The notes: generated from the sequence alone by a model not told the origin. Counted from the first letter of the stretch, positions 52,797 through 61,200 are shown. The stretch: 64,000 nt of DNA from Ruminococcus sp. (GCA_017478965.1 JAFVCV010000003.1:24275-88274), one strand, 5' to 3'. Translations and numbers: made by a program.

Positions 52797-53731
52797 ACGT
52801 ATTCGTTGTTCACAGGCTCAAGGTCGTTAAGGTCGTAAGGGGTCCGCTGATATACACAGTAGTTCAGCCAGTTGGAGTAAAGCAGATTGGCCGAGCAGCT
52901 CCAGTTGAAAATAGGCTGGTTCTCCGGTTCGTTGTCAGGAAAATAATGGTAGGGGACCGCAATGTTGAGCCCCTTTCGCACATCTCTGAAATATTCCTTT
53001 GCCAGGGTATCCCGGTCATATTCCCAGTGGCCCAGCTGGAAAAACAGCCTTTCAGACCTGTCACTGATGAGCTGAAGGCCCGCCTCATTGGACTCCGCCA
53101 GGACATTAAGCTCCGGGACCTTCAGAATGTCGCTCTTCCTGACTTCTGTGTGCCTTGAATGAGGACAGTGGAAAACGTCGCCGAAACCCTTTAGGATAAG
53201 GCTGTCAGGCTTATTGATGTGGTGCTTGAAGTTGCCGAACATCTTGCCCTCGAGTCCATATTTCGGTACACCAAAATGATAGTACAGAGCTGCCTGCGCC
53301 CCCCAGCAGATGTGTATAGTCGAGTAAACATGGCTCAGGCTCCAGTCAAATACTCTGCAAAGCTCCTCCCAGTAGTCCACCTGCTCAAATTCCAGCTGCT
53401 CGATGGGCGCACCGGTGATTATCAGTCCGTCATACCTGTTATCGGTTATCTCGTCGAAATTCTTATAAAAGGCCAGCATATGCTCCTGCGAAGTGTTTTT
53501 TGACACATGGCTGCTCATCTGCACCAGGTCGATATCAACGTGCAGAGGCGTGTTTGAAAGCAGCCTTAAAAGCTGAGTTTCCGTGGTTATCTTATCCGGC
53601 ATCAGATTAAGTATAGCTATTTTCAGCGCTCTGATGTCCTGATGCATGGCCCTGTCGTTGGGTATAACGAATATCCTCTCGTTCTCCAGTGCCGAGAACG
53701 CCGGCAGGTCGTTTGGTATTTTAATAGGCAT
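52793..53731 (-). CDS. metA: Homoserine O-acetyltransferase (MetA type)
   Basis: 312 residues. The catalytic Cys is in HICWGAQAALYYHFG (about 142), with His and Glu in FQLGHWEYDRDTL. Residue 111 is Glu (TGAPIE). Known work on MetA shows that Glu at 111 favours acetyl-CoA while Gly favours succinyl-CoA, so I call an acetyltransferase. It makes the first intermediate of methionine synthesis. AAGGTGGGATAGAAA precedes the ATG. It lies 34 bases after an acetyltransferase gene in a five-gene minus-strand group. Confidence 0.93.
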   Translation of the reverse strand: MPIKIPNDLPAFSALENERIFVIPNDRAMHQDIRALKIAILNLMPDKITTETQLLRLLSNTPLHVDIDLVQMSSHVSKNTSQEHMLAFYKNFDEITDNRYDGLIITGAPIEQLEFEQVDYWEELCRVFDWSLSHVYSTIHICWGAQAALYYHFGVPKYGLEGKMFGNFKHHINKPDSLILKGFGDVFHCPHSRHTEVRKSDILKVPELNVLAESNEAGLQLISDRSERLFFQLGHWEYDRDTLAKEYFRDVRKGLNIAVPYHYFPDNEPENQPIFNWSCSANLLYSNWLNYCVYQRTPYDLNDLEPVNNEYV

Positions 53732-53765
53732 TTTCTATCCCACCTTAGTATTTGCGATAAAAGTT

Positions 53766-54344
53766 TTAAAACCTTAGATTTTTAGCCGCCCAGTCTTTCC
53801 CGGTCAGCCTGTATCTCACCGCCGGGACTTCCCGGTCTTTGAGTTCCAGATATACAGTGTCCTCGCCGCACTTTTCCATGCCGCATTTTTCCAGCACCCG
53901 TCCCGAGGCTACGTTGTCTCTGTGGCGCCAGGCGGTCAGGGTATCAAATCCCGCCACGAAGAACAGATAAGCGATAACGCCCTCTGCGCACTCGCTCATT
54001 ATCCCCTGGTCCCACCATTCTTCCCCCAGGCAGAAACCCAGCTGCGCCTGCCTTTTCTCAGTATCCGTCTCAACAGCGCCTATGCTGCCTATAGGCTCCC
54101 CTGTTTCCATCAGCTCGATGACCCATATGAAACTATCCGGCTTTCGTCCCTCTGCGGCCATTCGCCTACAGAATTCCCGGCTGTCGTCCAGGCTCTGATG
54201 GCTCTCCCAGGACAGATACCTGGTCACATTGTCCGAAGAGGCATAGTTTTTATATACATATTCAGCGTCGCCCAGCTTGAATGTTCTGAGTCTGCATCTC
54301 TTTGTTTCAAAGGGCTGGGCGCCGATAAGGTTCAGTTTTTCCAT
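53766..54344 (-). CDS. GNAT acetyltransferase, RimJ/RimL type
   Basis: 192 residues from the ATG at 54344, which follows GGAGCGTAAGT. ETKRCRLRTFKLGDAEYVY, then IGSIGAVETDTEKRQAQLGFCLGEEWWDQGIMSEC, is the acetyl-CoA-binding pattern of this group, and NVASGRVLEKCGM is the usual late block. It probably acetylates a protein N-terminus or a small amine. The substrate is unknown. It sits in the metA operon. Confidence 0.9.
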   Translation of the reverse strand: MEKLNLIGAQPFETKRCRLRTFKLGDAEYVYKNYASSDNVTRYLSWESHQSLDDSREFCRRMAAEGRKPDSFIWVIELMETGEPIGSIGAVETDTEKRQAQLGFCLGEEWWDQGIMSECAEGVIAYLFFVAGFDTLTAWRHRDNVASGRVLEKCGMEKCGEDTVYLELKDREVPAVRYRLTGKDWAAKNLRF

Positions 54345-54368
54345 ACTTACGCTCCGAAGCTGCCGCAC

Positions 54369-54854
54369 TTAACTGCCGCAGCATTGTATTTTTATCCTGA
54401 CGTCTCTGCAAAGCTTGACAAAGCTGTCCTTTTCGTCTATGCAGGTCCTTATGACACTGGTAAAACCGTGGTCGGTAAAAAGCTTCAATTCCTCCGGCCT
54501 GTCAAGCATGACCTTGCAGGTCAGATAGTCATATCCCATGTAATTTGCCTGATTGACCGTGTATTCCAGCATCATTCCGTCATAGCCTTTGTCTTTGAGG
54601 TCTTCTCTTACGAAAAGATGAGAAAGATAAAGTCTCCTCAGTGCCTCCGTCAGCTCCTCATCGCCGGCGTCAAAGACCATAGCGCTCACAGCGGCAGGCC
54701 CCTCCTCGCCGATCAGCATGAACACAGCCGCTCTGCGCTCATCGAGTCTTTTTCTGAACTCTTCCTTTTCTTCATCACTCAGTCTGCCGCCGATGATAAG
54801 GTCAAGGCCGCTGACGTCATATTGTTCAGCTCTTCTGAATTGCAGCTTTACCAC
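54369..54854 (-). CDS. GNAT-like acetyltransferase
   Basis: 161 residues from a GTG at 54854, which follows GAGGTG and lies 4 bases after the previous stop. FRRAEQYDVSGLD, VSAMVFDAGDEELTE, RLYLSHLFVREDLKDKGYDGMML and LFTDHGFTSV fit the GNAT fold, with the acetyl-CoA loop as DLKDKGYDG rather than the usual R/Q-x-x-G-x-G/A. That weak loop makes activity less certain. The C-terminus has two Cys (IQCCGS). It is co-transcribed with its neighbours. Confidence 0.7.
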   Translation of the reverse strand: MVKLQFRRAEQYDVSGLDLIIGGRLSDEEKEEFRKRLDERRAAVFMLIGEEGPAAVSAMVFDAGDEELTEALRRLYLSHLFVREDLKDKGYDGMMLEYTVNQANYMGYDYLTCKVMLDRPEELKLFTDHGFTSVIRTCIDEKDSFVKLCRDVRIKIQCCGS

Positions 54855-54858
54855 GACT

Positions 54859-55155
54859 CTACACCTCGTTCCTTGAAAGGACTTCATATATCCTCCTGAG
54901 CAGCTCCTCGTCCCGGCCTTCCGACAGTGTCACGGTCATTCCCGAAAACCTCGTAACGCCTACGATCAGTTGCTGCCCGCCAATTTTTATCCCGTAAAAA
55001 GATATCCTGTCCGTGATGAGCAGTTTATTAGTAGCCTGTGCGCCGAATTCTCTCCTCAGTACTCCCAGGACCCGTCCGGCGTCTTTGCCGCTGAGGAACC
55101 GGTTGACGCAGGCCGGTTCGCCCCAGGTGAGCTTAGTCATCATCCAACCGTTCAT
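54859..55155 (-). CDS. Small hypothetical protein heading the metA operon
   Basis: 98 residues from the ATG at 55155, which follows GAGGAGAGTGCC; the longer upstream frame has no site and covers the leader. The protein has a mixed alpha/beta look (RVLGVLRREFGAQATNKLLITDRISFYGIKIGG in short pieces). I do not recognise it. It is separated from its consensus promoter (55310-55338) by a structured leader with a terminator. Confidence 0.65.
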   Translation of the reverse strand: MNGWMMTKLTWGEPACVNRFLSGKDAGRVLGVLRREFGAQATNKLLITDRISFYGIKIGGQQLIVGVTRFSGMTVTLSEGRDEELLRRIYEVLSRNEV

Positions 55156-55181
55156 GGCACTCTCCTCTGTGTAAAGTAAAC

Positions 55182-55206
55182 AAAAAACGTCCGAAAAACT
55201 CAGACG
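55182..55206 (-). terminator. Leader terminator before metA operon
   Basis: Minus strand CGTCTGA-GTTTT-TCGGACG with one T-G pair, then six T's; about 100 bases after the start of transcription. Confidence 0.65.
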
Positions 55207-55303
55207 CCGACAGTTCACTATAAGACCGCAGCTTATTCGCAGCAAACAGGACAGCCGCCCCGCTCCGGGTCCCGGTACAAAGTCCTGTTCTGAACTCCGG
55301 CTG
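55182..55303 (-). ncRNA. Candidate regulatory leader or small RNA
   Basis: About 120 bases between a perfect promoter and an intrinsic terminator. It holds a perfect 8-bp stem AACAGGAC/GTCCTGTT that encloses an inner CCGGG/CCCGG stem. It does not show the SAM-I riboswitch core. It could be a riboswitch-like attenuator for the metA operon or a free small RNA. Confidence 0.5.
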
Positions 55304-55309
55304 AATACC

Positions 55310-55338
55310 ATTATATCACGATATCCCCCCGATGTCAA
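55310..55338 (-). promoter_or_regulatory. Consensus promoter of metA operon leader
   Basis: Minus strand TTGACA, 17 bases, TATAAT, a perfect match. Confidence 0.85.
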
Positions 55339-55387
55339 GCGCTGCCCAAGGCACTGGATATATCAATGAAAAAATTACAAAATCCTC

Positions 55388-55416
55388 TTGCTATTTTTGA
55401 TAAAATATAGTATAAT
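55388..55416 (+). promoter_or_regulatory. Promoter of glyA
   Basis: TTGCTA, 17 bases, TATAAT, about 54 bases before the ATG at 55470. Confidence 0.65.
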
Positions 55417-55469
55417 AATAACTAACAGTTTATATTGTTAATTTTCTAAAGACAGGAGAGTTTTAAAAG

Positions 55470-56717
55470 ATGAAAATGCTTGACACCATCGGATTTGTAC
55501 AGGAAACGGATAAGGAAGTCGGCGACGCTATGCAGCTTGAGCTGGCAAGACAGAGGAGAAATCTGGAGCTTATTGCCAGTGAGAACATCGTTTCGCCTGC
55601 GGTCATGGCCGCTATGGGCAGCGTGCTGACCAATAAGTATGCCGAGGGCTATCCGGGAAAGAGGTATTACGGCGGCTGTGAGGACGTTGATATCGTTGAG
55701 CAGATCGCTATCGACAGAGCCTGCAAGCTTTTCGGCGCTAAGTTCGCCAATGTTCAGCCCCACTCCGGCGCACAGGCCAACACCGCTGTTTATTTCGCAC
55801 TGCTGACCCCTGGGGACACCGTTATGGGTATGAGCCTTGACAACGGCGGCCACCTTACCCACGGTTCTCCTGTGAACATCAGCGGTAAGTACTTCAACTT
55901 CGTTCCCTACGGCGTTGATGACAACGGCTTTATAGATTATGACGCTTTTGAGAAACAGGCTCAGGAGGTCAAGCCCAAGCTGATAGTTGCCGGCGCTTCT
56001 GCTTACCCCAGGGTCATAGATTTCGAGAGGATCTCCAATATAGCTAAGTCTGTCGGAGCATATTTTATGGTGGATATGGCTCACATCGCCGGCCTTGTTG
56101 CCGCCGGTCAGCATATCTCGCCTATGCCTTACGCCGATGTTGTCACCACCACTACCCATAAGACTCTCAGAGGTCCCAGGGGAGGGCTTATCCTGACCAA
56201 TGACGAGGCTCTTGCGAAGAAGTTCAACAGCGCCATTTTCCCCGGCACCCAGGGCGGTCCCCTTATGCACGTCATCGCCGGCAAGGCAGTATGCTTCGGC
56301 GAGGCCCTCAAGCCTGAGTTCAAGGCATACGGCGAGCAGATAGTCAAGAACGCCCAGAGACTGGCTAAGGGCCTTCTGGATAAGGGTTTTAACCTGGTAT
56401 CCGGCGGCACTGACAACCACCTGATGCTGGCTGACCTGAGGCCTTTCAACATCACCGGCAAGGAGCTTCAGAACAAGCTCGATGAGGTATATATCACCGT
56501 TAACAAGAATGCGATCCCTAACGATCCTCAGAGCCCGTTCGTGACCAGCGGCGTAAGGATCGGTACCCCCGCCGTTACCACCAGAGGTCTTGTCGAGGAG
56601 GATATGGACGTTATCGCAGAGTGCATATATCTTACTGCATCTGACTTTGAGAACAATGCAGATAAGGTCAGGGCGATGGTAACTGATATCTGCAAGAAAT
56701 ACCCTCTTTATGAGTGA
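55470..56717 (+). CDS. glyA: Serine hydroxymethyltransferase
   Basis: 415 residues. The PLP Lys is in [13 protein letters not shown] (about 227-239); [26 protein letters not shown] and [12 protein letters not shown] are family blocks. It converts serine and tetrahydrofolate to glycine and methylene-tetrahydrofolate. ACAGGAGAGTTTTAAAAG precedes the ATG. It is a single unit with promoter and terminator, divergent from the metA operon, which also draws on one-carbon metabolism. Confidence 0.97.
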   Translation: MKMLDTIGFVQETDKEVGDAMQLELARQRRNLELIASENIVSPAVMAAMGSVLTNKYAEGYPGKRYYGGCEDVDIVEQIAIDRACKLFGAKFANVQPHSGAQANTAVYFALLTPGDTVMGMSLDNGGHLTHGSPVNISGKYFNFVPYGVDDNGFIDYDAFEKQAQEVKPKLIVAGASAYPRVIDFERISNIAKSVGAYFMVDMAHIAGLVAAGQHISPMPYADVVTTTTHKTLRGPRGGLILTNDEALAKKFNSAIFPGTQGGPLMHVIAGKAVCFGEALKPEFKAYGEQIVKNAQRLAKGLLDKGFNLVSGGTDNHLMLADLRPFNITGKELQNKLDEVYITVNKNAIPNDPQSPFVTSGVRIGTPAVTTRGLVEEDMDVIAECIYLTASDFENNADKVRAMVTDICKKYPLYE

Positions 56718-56734
56718 TGACCGCATAAATACTA

Positions 56735-56770
56735 AGGCTGCACAGGATATCCTGCGCAGCCTGTTTTTTT
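56735..56770 (+). terminator. Terminator of glyA
   Basis: AGGCTGC-A-CAGGATATCCTG-C-GCAGCCT, then G and seven T's. Confidence 0.9.
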
Positions 56771-56812
56771 ATGGTCCCGTATCCGTCGGCGGATATGACG
56801 GCTCCGGAAAAT

Positions 56813-57589
56813 TCAGCCTATAAAATGCGAGGTCCGCCAGCCGTATTCAGCTACTATCTTCATGGCTTCCCTGCGGTCCATGACCTTATCGGTCTGTTCA
56901 AGGGCCTGCTGAACAGCTATAGCGAAACTCAGCATCCTCTCTGCCGGGAACCTGGTGAATACCGCCAGGGTCTTGTCAAAGTTCCCCTCAAAGCTTTTGC
57001 TCAGCTGCAAAGGGTCCGCTCCGATGAGCTTGTTGAACTTAGTCTGCCAGTAGTCCTCTGTGCCAAGAGTCTCTGCTGCTTTCTTCGATATGGGCAGCAG
57101 TACCTCGTAAGGGTCGCTGCCGTCCGCAGCGGCGTTAAGGTAAAAGTTACAGAACTGAGCGCCCGCCAGGTCTCCAATCAGATAACGTTCACCGCTCTTT
57201 GTCCCAACGATATAGACCCCCAGCTGTGCTGCCGGCTGTCCGTCTCCCATCTTTGCCAGACTGGTCAGTATGCCTTTGCAAAGCTCTCTTCCGCCGCAGG
57301 CTCCGAGAATTGCCAGCAGCGTAGGTGCGTGGACGCCCTTTCCGGTCTTTGCCATGACCTGCACCAGGCTCTCTAAGATCTCGCTGCCTGCCAGCTTGGC
57401 TCCGATGTACGGGTCCTCACTGCGTTTCATGTCAGTCCTTCGGGCCAGAGATCTCAGCAGCGGCTGTTCATCGTCAATGCCTGTCATCTCCTCCTCAGTC
57501 CTTGGAGGTATCTCCGTTCCCGGCACCGTAAAAGGTGCGTAAAAACGGTTGAACTCTTCCATGAGTTCCTGCTTGTCCTTGCTGTCCAT
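56813..57589 (-). CDS. Hypothetical protein, 258 residues
   Basis: No family recognised. It looks soluble, with no signal peptide. Visible text includes ILGACGGRELCKGIL, YIVGTKSGERYLIGDL and TRFPAERMLSFAIAVQQALEQ. The N-terminus is acidic (DSKDKQELMEEFNRFYAPF). GAGAGGAGACATTTC precedes the ATG on the minus strand, and a TTGACA-17-TTATAT promoter lies at 57646-57674, so the gene is very likely expressed. It stands alone between glyA and engB. Confidence 0.75.
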   Translation of the reverse strand: MDSKDKQELMEEFNRFYAPFTVPGTEIPPRTEEEMTGIDDEQPLLRSLARRTDMKRSEDPYIGAKLAGSEILESLVQVMAKTGKGVHAPTLLAILGACGGRELCKGILTSLAKMGDGQPAAQLGVYIVGTKSGERYLIGDLAGAQFCNFYLNAAADGSDPYEVLLPISKKAAETLGTEDYWQTKFNKLIGADPLQLSKSFEGNFDKTLAVFTRFPAERMLSFAIAVQQALEQTDKVMDRREAMKIVAEYGWRTSHFIG

Positions 57590-57645
57590 GAAATGTCTCC
57601 TCTCGTCTTTCCCGGCTGCTTTTCAGCCAGGATCCATACCGTTAA

Positions 57646-57674
57646 ATATAACATACCCTCAGCCTGCCTGTCAA
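57646..57674 (-). promoter_or_regulatory. Promoter of the 56813-57589 gene
   Basis: Minus strand TTGACA, 17 bases, TTATAT. Confidence 0.6.
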
Positions 57675-57696
57675 CCGTGATTTTACATAAATTTCA

Positions 57697-57725
57697 TTGA
57701 AATATTTTTACAGATGTGATATCAT
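57697..57725 (+). promoter_or_regulatory. Promoter of engB
   Basis: TTGAAA, 17 bases, TATCAT, with a small CCTGCCG/CGGCAGG hairpin (57742-57759) in the leader. Confidence 0.6.
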
Positions 57726-57792
57726 TATAGTGAACGATAGCCCTGCCGGCTGCGGCAGGCCGATGATACTGAAAAAAGAAAGGCAGGAAAAA

Positions 57793-58569
57793 ATGGAAAA
57801 GCTCAATTTCAATAAAGCTGAATTTTTTACCTCGTTCGGCAGCTTCAAGCAGATACCTGAGTCCGACAGGCCGGAGTTTGCCTTTTCGGGCCGGTCAAAC
57901 GTGGGCAAATCCTCGCTGATAAACAAGATCTTCAACCGAAAGAATATGGCAAGAGTCAGCTCCATGCCCGGCAAGACCGTGACCATCAATTTCTATTCCG
58001 TGGAGGACGTCTATTTCGTTGACCTGCCCGGTTATGGCTACGCAAACGTCAGCAAGGCCGAGAAAGCCAGGTGGGGGGACCTTATCGGCGGCTATCTCAG
58101 TGACCCGGACCGGAGCCTGGTGCTCATATTCCAGCTCATTGATATGCGTCATGCTCCCAGCAGCGATGATATCCAGATGATAAACTATCTTATCGACAAC
58201 GAACTGCCCTTTGTCATAGTCCTCACCAAGGCGGACAAGCTAAGACCCACTGCCCGAAAAGAGCGTATGGAGGCCTTCAAGGACGAGATACCCTGTTTTG
58301 AGGATATAACCTGTGTGCCTTTTTCAGCAGTTACCGGCGAGGGTGTGGAGGAACTCAGGGACATCATCGAGGACGTAAGGTCTTACTGGTATGATGAGCC
58401 GGAGGAGGGCACAGGTGACAGCCCTGCCTTTTTGGAAGAGCCGACAGAAGAAGACGGCCACACCGGCACGGATACGGAGAGTACTGACGTCACCGAAACG
58501 GAGGACAGCAGCGAAAACGACGGCGATGAGGGCTTTACCGGATTTCTTACCCCGAACCGCAAAAGGTAA
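57793..58569 (+). CDS. engB: Ribosome biogenesis GTP-binding protein (YihA/YsxC)
   Basis: 258 residues from the ATG at 57793. G1 GRSNVGKSS (about 30), G3 DLPGYGYA (about 77) and G4 TKADKL (about 148) are in place. The core ends near residue 200. An acidic Glu/Asp/Thr-rich tail of about 55 residues follows, which the standard family (about 195-200 residues) lacks, ending GFLTPNRKR. It helps assemble the 50S subunit. Confidence 0.95.
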   Translation: MEKLNFNKAEFFTSFGSFKQIPESDRPEFAFSGRSNVGKSSLINKIFNRKNMARVSSMPGKTVTINFYSVEDVYFVDLPGYGYANVSKAEKARWGDLIGGYLSDPDRSLVLIFQLIDMRHAPSSDDIQMINYLIDNELPFVIVLTKADKLRPTARKERMEAFKDEIPCFEDITCVPFSAVTGEGVEELRDIIEDVRSYWYDEPEEGTGDSPAFLEEPTEEDGHTGTDTESTDVTETEDSSENDGDEGFTGFLTPNRKR

Positions 58570-58637
58570 ATAATGTCAGCTCATGCCGGCCGTGCGGAAA
58601 AAATCATCTTTTGATACAAAAAAATTCACGATACCCC

Positions 58638-58666
58638 TTTACATTTACGCATTAATGTGTTAAAAT
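58638..58666 (+). promoter_or_regulatory. Promoter of TrpR-like gene operon
   Basis: TTTACA, 17 bases, TAAAAT, about 95 bases before the ATG at 58761. Confidence 0.6.
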
Positions 58667-58760
58667 ATTATTGTGGTTTAGCACTTTACAATATGAAAAG
58701 CCGGATAGGGCCGTAAAGTGACAGAACAAGACACGCAATAGAAAAAAGGAGTGTTGCAAG

Positions 58761-59072
58761 ATGAGAGATAAGCTGGAGATAAAAAATCTCGACGAACTGT
58801 ATGAGGCCATACTGACCCTTGAAACTCTTGATGAGTGCAGGCAGTTTTTTAAAGACCTTTGCACCGTTCCGGAGCTGAAATCCTTCTCACAGCGCTTTCA
58901 GGTGGCGAGAATGCTGACGGACAAGCACGTCTACAGCGATATCGTCAAGGAAACGGGTGCTTCCACCGCCACCATAAGCCGTGTGAACAGGTCCCTTTCC
59001 TATGACGGCAGCGGCGGCTACAATATAGTATTTGAAAGGCTGGATAAGAAGAAACAGGAGCAGGCGGACTGA
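58761..59072 (+). CDS. TrpR-like YerC/YecD family DNA-binding protein
   Basis: 103 residues. EAILTLETLDECRQFFKDLCT, then ELKSFSQRFQVARML and the helix-turn-helix YSDIVKETGASTATISRVNRSL, match the YerC/YecD branch of the TrpR superfamily. AAAAAGGAGTGTTGCAAG precedes the ATG. The stop shares a base with the next gene. Its ligand and targets are unknown. Confidence 0.92.
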   Translation: MRDKLEIKNLDELYEAILTLETLDECRQFFKDLCTVPELKSFSQRFQVARMLTDKHVYSDIVKETGASTATISRVNRSLSYDGSGGYNIVFERLDKKKQEQAD

Positions 59073-59851
59073 TGTCCGGATATAAGGACTTTGCTGCCTG
59101 CTATAAGCTTTTGCAGTCCGGGGTGGACTATGACGGTATGGCGGCTCTGGTCCACAGGCTCATAGATACCTATGGTGACGAGCATGAGTGTGTGGTGGAC
59201 CTGGCCTGTGGCTGCGGGGACGTTAGTTTCAGACTGGCAAGGCTGGGTTATTACGTCATCGGGGTAGATGTTTCGGAGGCTATGCTGTATGAGGCTGAGA
59301 AGGGACTGGCGGAGTACCCGGACCTGAGGGACAGCGTGACCTTTGTCAGACAGGATATGAGCGAGCTGGAGCTATGGGGTGCGGCGGACGCAGTGGTGTG
59401 CCTGCTGGACAGCATCAATCATCTGGAAAGTGTGGAAAAGCTGGAAAAGACAGTTGAAAGGGTATCAATGTTCACCTGCGACGGGGGGCTGTTCATCTTT
59501 GACGTGAATACCGAGTTCAAACATACCCAGGTCCTGGGGTCGAACAGCTTTGTTTTTGAGGAGGACGGACTGCTCTGCACCTGGCGGAATTTCTGCGGCC
59601 GCAGGGGGGACGTTGAAATAATGCTGGACTTTTTCAGCCGGAACCGGGACGGCAGCTATGACCGCAGCAGCGAGTATTTCGTTGAAAAGCTCTTTGGCCC
59701 GGAGCTGCTGGAAGGGCTTTTGAAGAAGTACTGTTTTGAGGTGATCGCCGTGTTTGACGGCTTTTCGCAGGATCCCCCCGGGGAGGAGACTGAGCGCCTG
59801 TTGTATGTTTGCAAAAGGCTTCCCGGCGGCAGGGGAGCGCAGGCAGAATGA
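59072..59851 (+). CDS. Class I SAM-dependent methyltransferase
   Basis: 259 residues. Motif I VVDLACGCGDVSFRLA is at about 42-57, with IGVDVSEAML, VRQDMSEL and VVCLLDSINHL following in the usual order. The start overlaps the TrpR-like stop by one base. It is followed 19 bases later by hslO. The substrate is unknown. Confidence 0.88.
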   Translation: MSGYKDFAACYKLLQSGVDYDGMAALVHRLIDTYGDEHECVVDLACGCGDVSFRLARLGYYVIGVDVSEAMLYEAEKGLAEYPDLRDSVTFVRQDMSELELWGAADAVVCLLDSINHLESVEKLEKTVERVSMFTCDGGLFIFDVNTEFKHTQVLGSNSFVFEEDGLLCTWRNFCGRRGDVEIMLDFFSRNRDGSYDRSSEYFVEKLFGPELLEGLLKKYCFEVIAVFDGFSQDPPGEETERLLYVCKRLPGGRGAQAE

Positions 59852-59870
59852 TCTTTTGGAGTGGTAAGAT

Positions 59871-60752
59871 TTGGGAAGAATAGTCAGAAGTATATCCAGG
59901 GACGCTTCGGTGGTCTGCTCGGCCATCGACGGGAAGGATATCGTTGAAGAGATAAGGCGGATACATCAGACCTCGGCGGTAATGACCGCTGCCGTGGGAA
60001 GGCTGGCCATGGGAGCCTCGCTGATGGGTTTCGGCATGAAGAACGAGGGCGACAGTGTCACTGTCAAGCTGGAGGGCGACGGACCGGCAGGTATGCTCGT
60101 GGCAGTGGCCGACAGCTTCGGCAACGTCAAGGCGGACGTTATGGTCCCCACGGTGGAGCTGCCTGAAAAGGCTCCCGGTAAGCTTGACGTAGCCGCAGCG
60201 GTCGGTAAGAACGGCACGCTTACCGTTATAAAGGACATGGGCCTTAAAGAGCCTTACTCAGGCCAGGTCCCCATAGTTTCGGGGGAGATCGCAGAGGACA
60301 TTACCAGCTACCTGGCCGTAAGCGAGCAGGTGCCGAGCGTATGCGCCTTAGGTGTCCTGCTTGAAAAGGACCTGAGCATCAGGAATGCAGGCGGTTTTCT
60401 TATACAGCTGCTGCCCTTCGCTTCCGATGAGGTCATCACGCAGATAGAGCAGAATATAAAGTCCATGCAGTCTGTGACTCGGCTCATGGAGGAGGGGAGG
60501 ACCTGTGAGGACATCTCCCTGATGGCACTGGAGGGCCTGGAGCCTAATGTGCTGGACGATTTCGAGGTGGGCTACCGCTGTACCTGTTCAAGGGAGAGGA
60601 CCGAGCGTATGCTGATATCTTTAGGACGTGAGCAGCTCAGCGAGATAGCAGCCGACGGCGATACCGAGGTAAGGTGCCATTTCTGCGGGAAAAGCTATAG
60701 GTTCACCCCTGAAGAGATAACGGGACTTATAGAGGAAAGCTCCGGAAAATAA
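59871..60752 (+). CDS. hslO: 33 kDa chaperonin (Hsp33)
   Basis: 293 residues from a TTG at 59871, which has GGAG about 10 bases upstream. TAAVGRLAMGASLMG and VRNxGG-like IRNAGGFLIQLLP are family blocks. The redox switch at the end has CTCSRERTE and, 29-32 residues later, CHFCGKSY, the CxC and CxxC that hold zinc. It is a chaperone turned on by oxidative stress. It is the last gene before the tRNA operon. Confidence 0.95.
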   Translation: MGRIVRSISRDASVVCSAIDGKDIVEEIRRIHQTSAVMTAAVGRLAMGASLMGFGMKNEGDSVTVKLEGDGPAGMLVAVADSFGNVKADVMVPTVELPEKAPGKLDVAAAVGKNGTLTVIKDMGLKEPYSGQVPIVSGEIAEDITSYLAVSEQVPSVCALGVLLEKDLSIRNAGGFLIQLLPFASDEVITQIEQNIKSMQSVTRLMEEGRTCEDISLMALEGLEPNVLDDFEVGYRCTCSRERTERMLISLGREQLSEIAADGDTEVRCHFCGKSYRFTPEEITGLIEESSGK

Positions 60753-60778
60753 TTTTTTTAGAAATTTCAAAAAAGCCC

Positions 60779-60807
60779 TTGACAAACGGAGCAAAATAGT
60801 GTATAAT
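60779..60807 (+). promoter_or_regulatory. Consensus promoter of tRNA operon
   Basis: TTGACA, 17 bases, TATAAT, a perfect match 43 bases before tRNA-Val. Confidence 0.88.
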
Positions 60808-60850
60808 AAATATCGTCGCTTGGGGCTGTTGAAGTTCCTGAGCGGCACAT

Positions 60851-60923
60851 GGGGGTTTAGCTCAGCTGGGAGAGCATCTGCCTTACAAGCAGAGGGTCAT
60901 AGGTTCGAGCCCTATAGTCCCCA
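60851..60923 (+). tRNA. tRNA-Val (TAC)
   Basis: 73 bases with anticodon TAC in GCCTTACAAGC, the GGTTCGAGCCC T-arm and a paired acceptor stem with two G-T pairs. No encoded CCA. Confidence 0.95.
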
Positions 60924-60928
60924 TAACT

Positions 60929-61002
60929 GGCCCGGTAGTTCAGTTGGTTAGAACGCCGCCCTGTCACGGCGGAGGTCGTGAGTTCGAGTCTCATCCGGGT
61001 CG
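60929..61002 (+). tRNA. tRNA-Asp (GTC)
   Basis: 74 bases with anticodon GTC in CCCTGTCACGG and acceptor GGCCCGG/CCGGGTC with discriminator G, the usual Asp identity base. No encoded CCA. Confidence 0.95.
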
Positions 61003-61007
61003 TAAAT

Positions 61008-61080
61008 GCGGATTTAGCTCATCTGGTAGAGCGCCACCTTGCCAAGGTGGAGGTAGCGAGTTCGAGCCTCGTAATCCGCT
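61008..61080 (+). tRNA. tRNA-Gly (GCC)
   Basis: 73 bases with anticodon GCC in CCTTGCCAAGG and acceptor GCGGATT/AATCCGC with discriminator T. No encoded CCA. Confidence 0.95.
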
Positions 61081-61087
61081 CTTATAC

Positions 61088-61158
61088 GGCGCTGTAGCCA
61101 AGTGGTAAGGCGTGGGTCTGCAACACCCTGACCACCGGTTCAAATCCGGTCGGCGCCT
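61088..61158 (+). tRNA. tRNA-Cys (GCA)
   Basis: 71 bases with anticodon GCA in GTCTGCAACAC, acceptor GGCGCTG/CGGCGCC and discriminator T, the Cys identity base. No encoded CCA. Confidence 0.95.
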
Positions 61159-61161
61159 CTC

Positions 61162-61192
61162 TCCTGTCAGGTAACTGACAGGATTTTTTTTG
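61162..61192 (+). terminator. Terminator of tRNA operon
   Basis: TCCTGTCAG-GTAA-CTGACAGGA followed by a T-run. Confidence 0.9.
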
Positions 61193-61200
61193 CACGCATA

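Noticed and set aside
55182-55303. SAM-I riboswitch before metA
   Set aside because: The conserved core with its GG/CC and GATGA elements is not present, so I list the leader only as an unknown RNA.
55446-56726. 426-codon minus-strand frame
   Set aside because: Antisense shadow of glyA, whose protein is certain.
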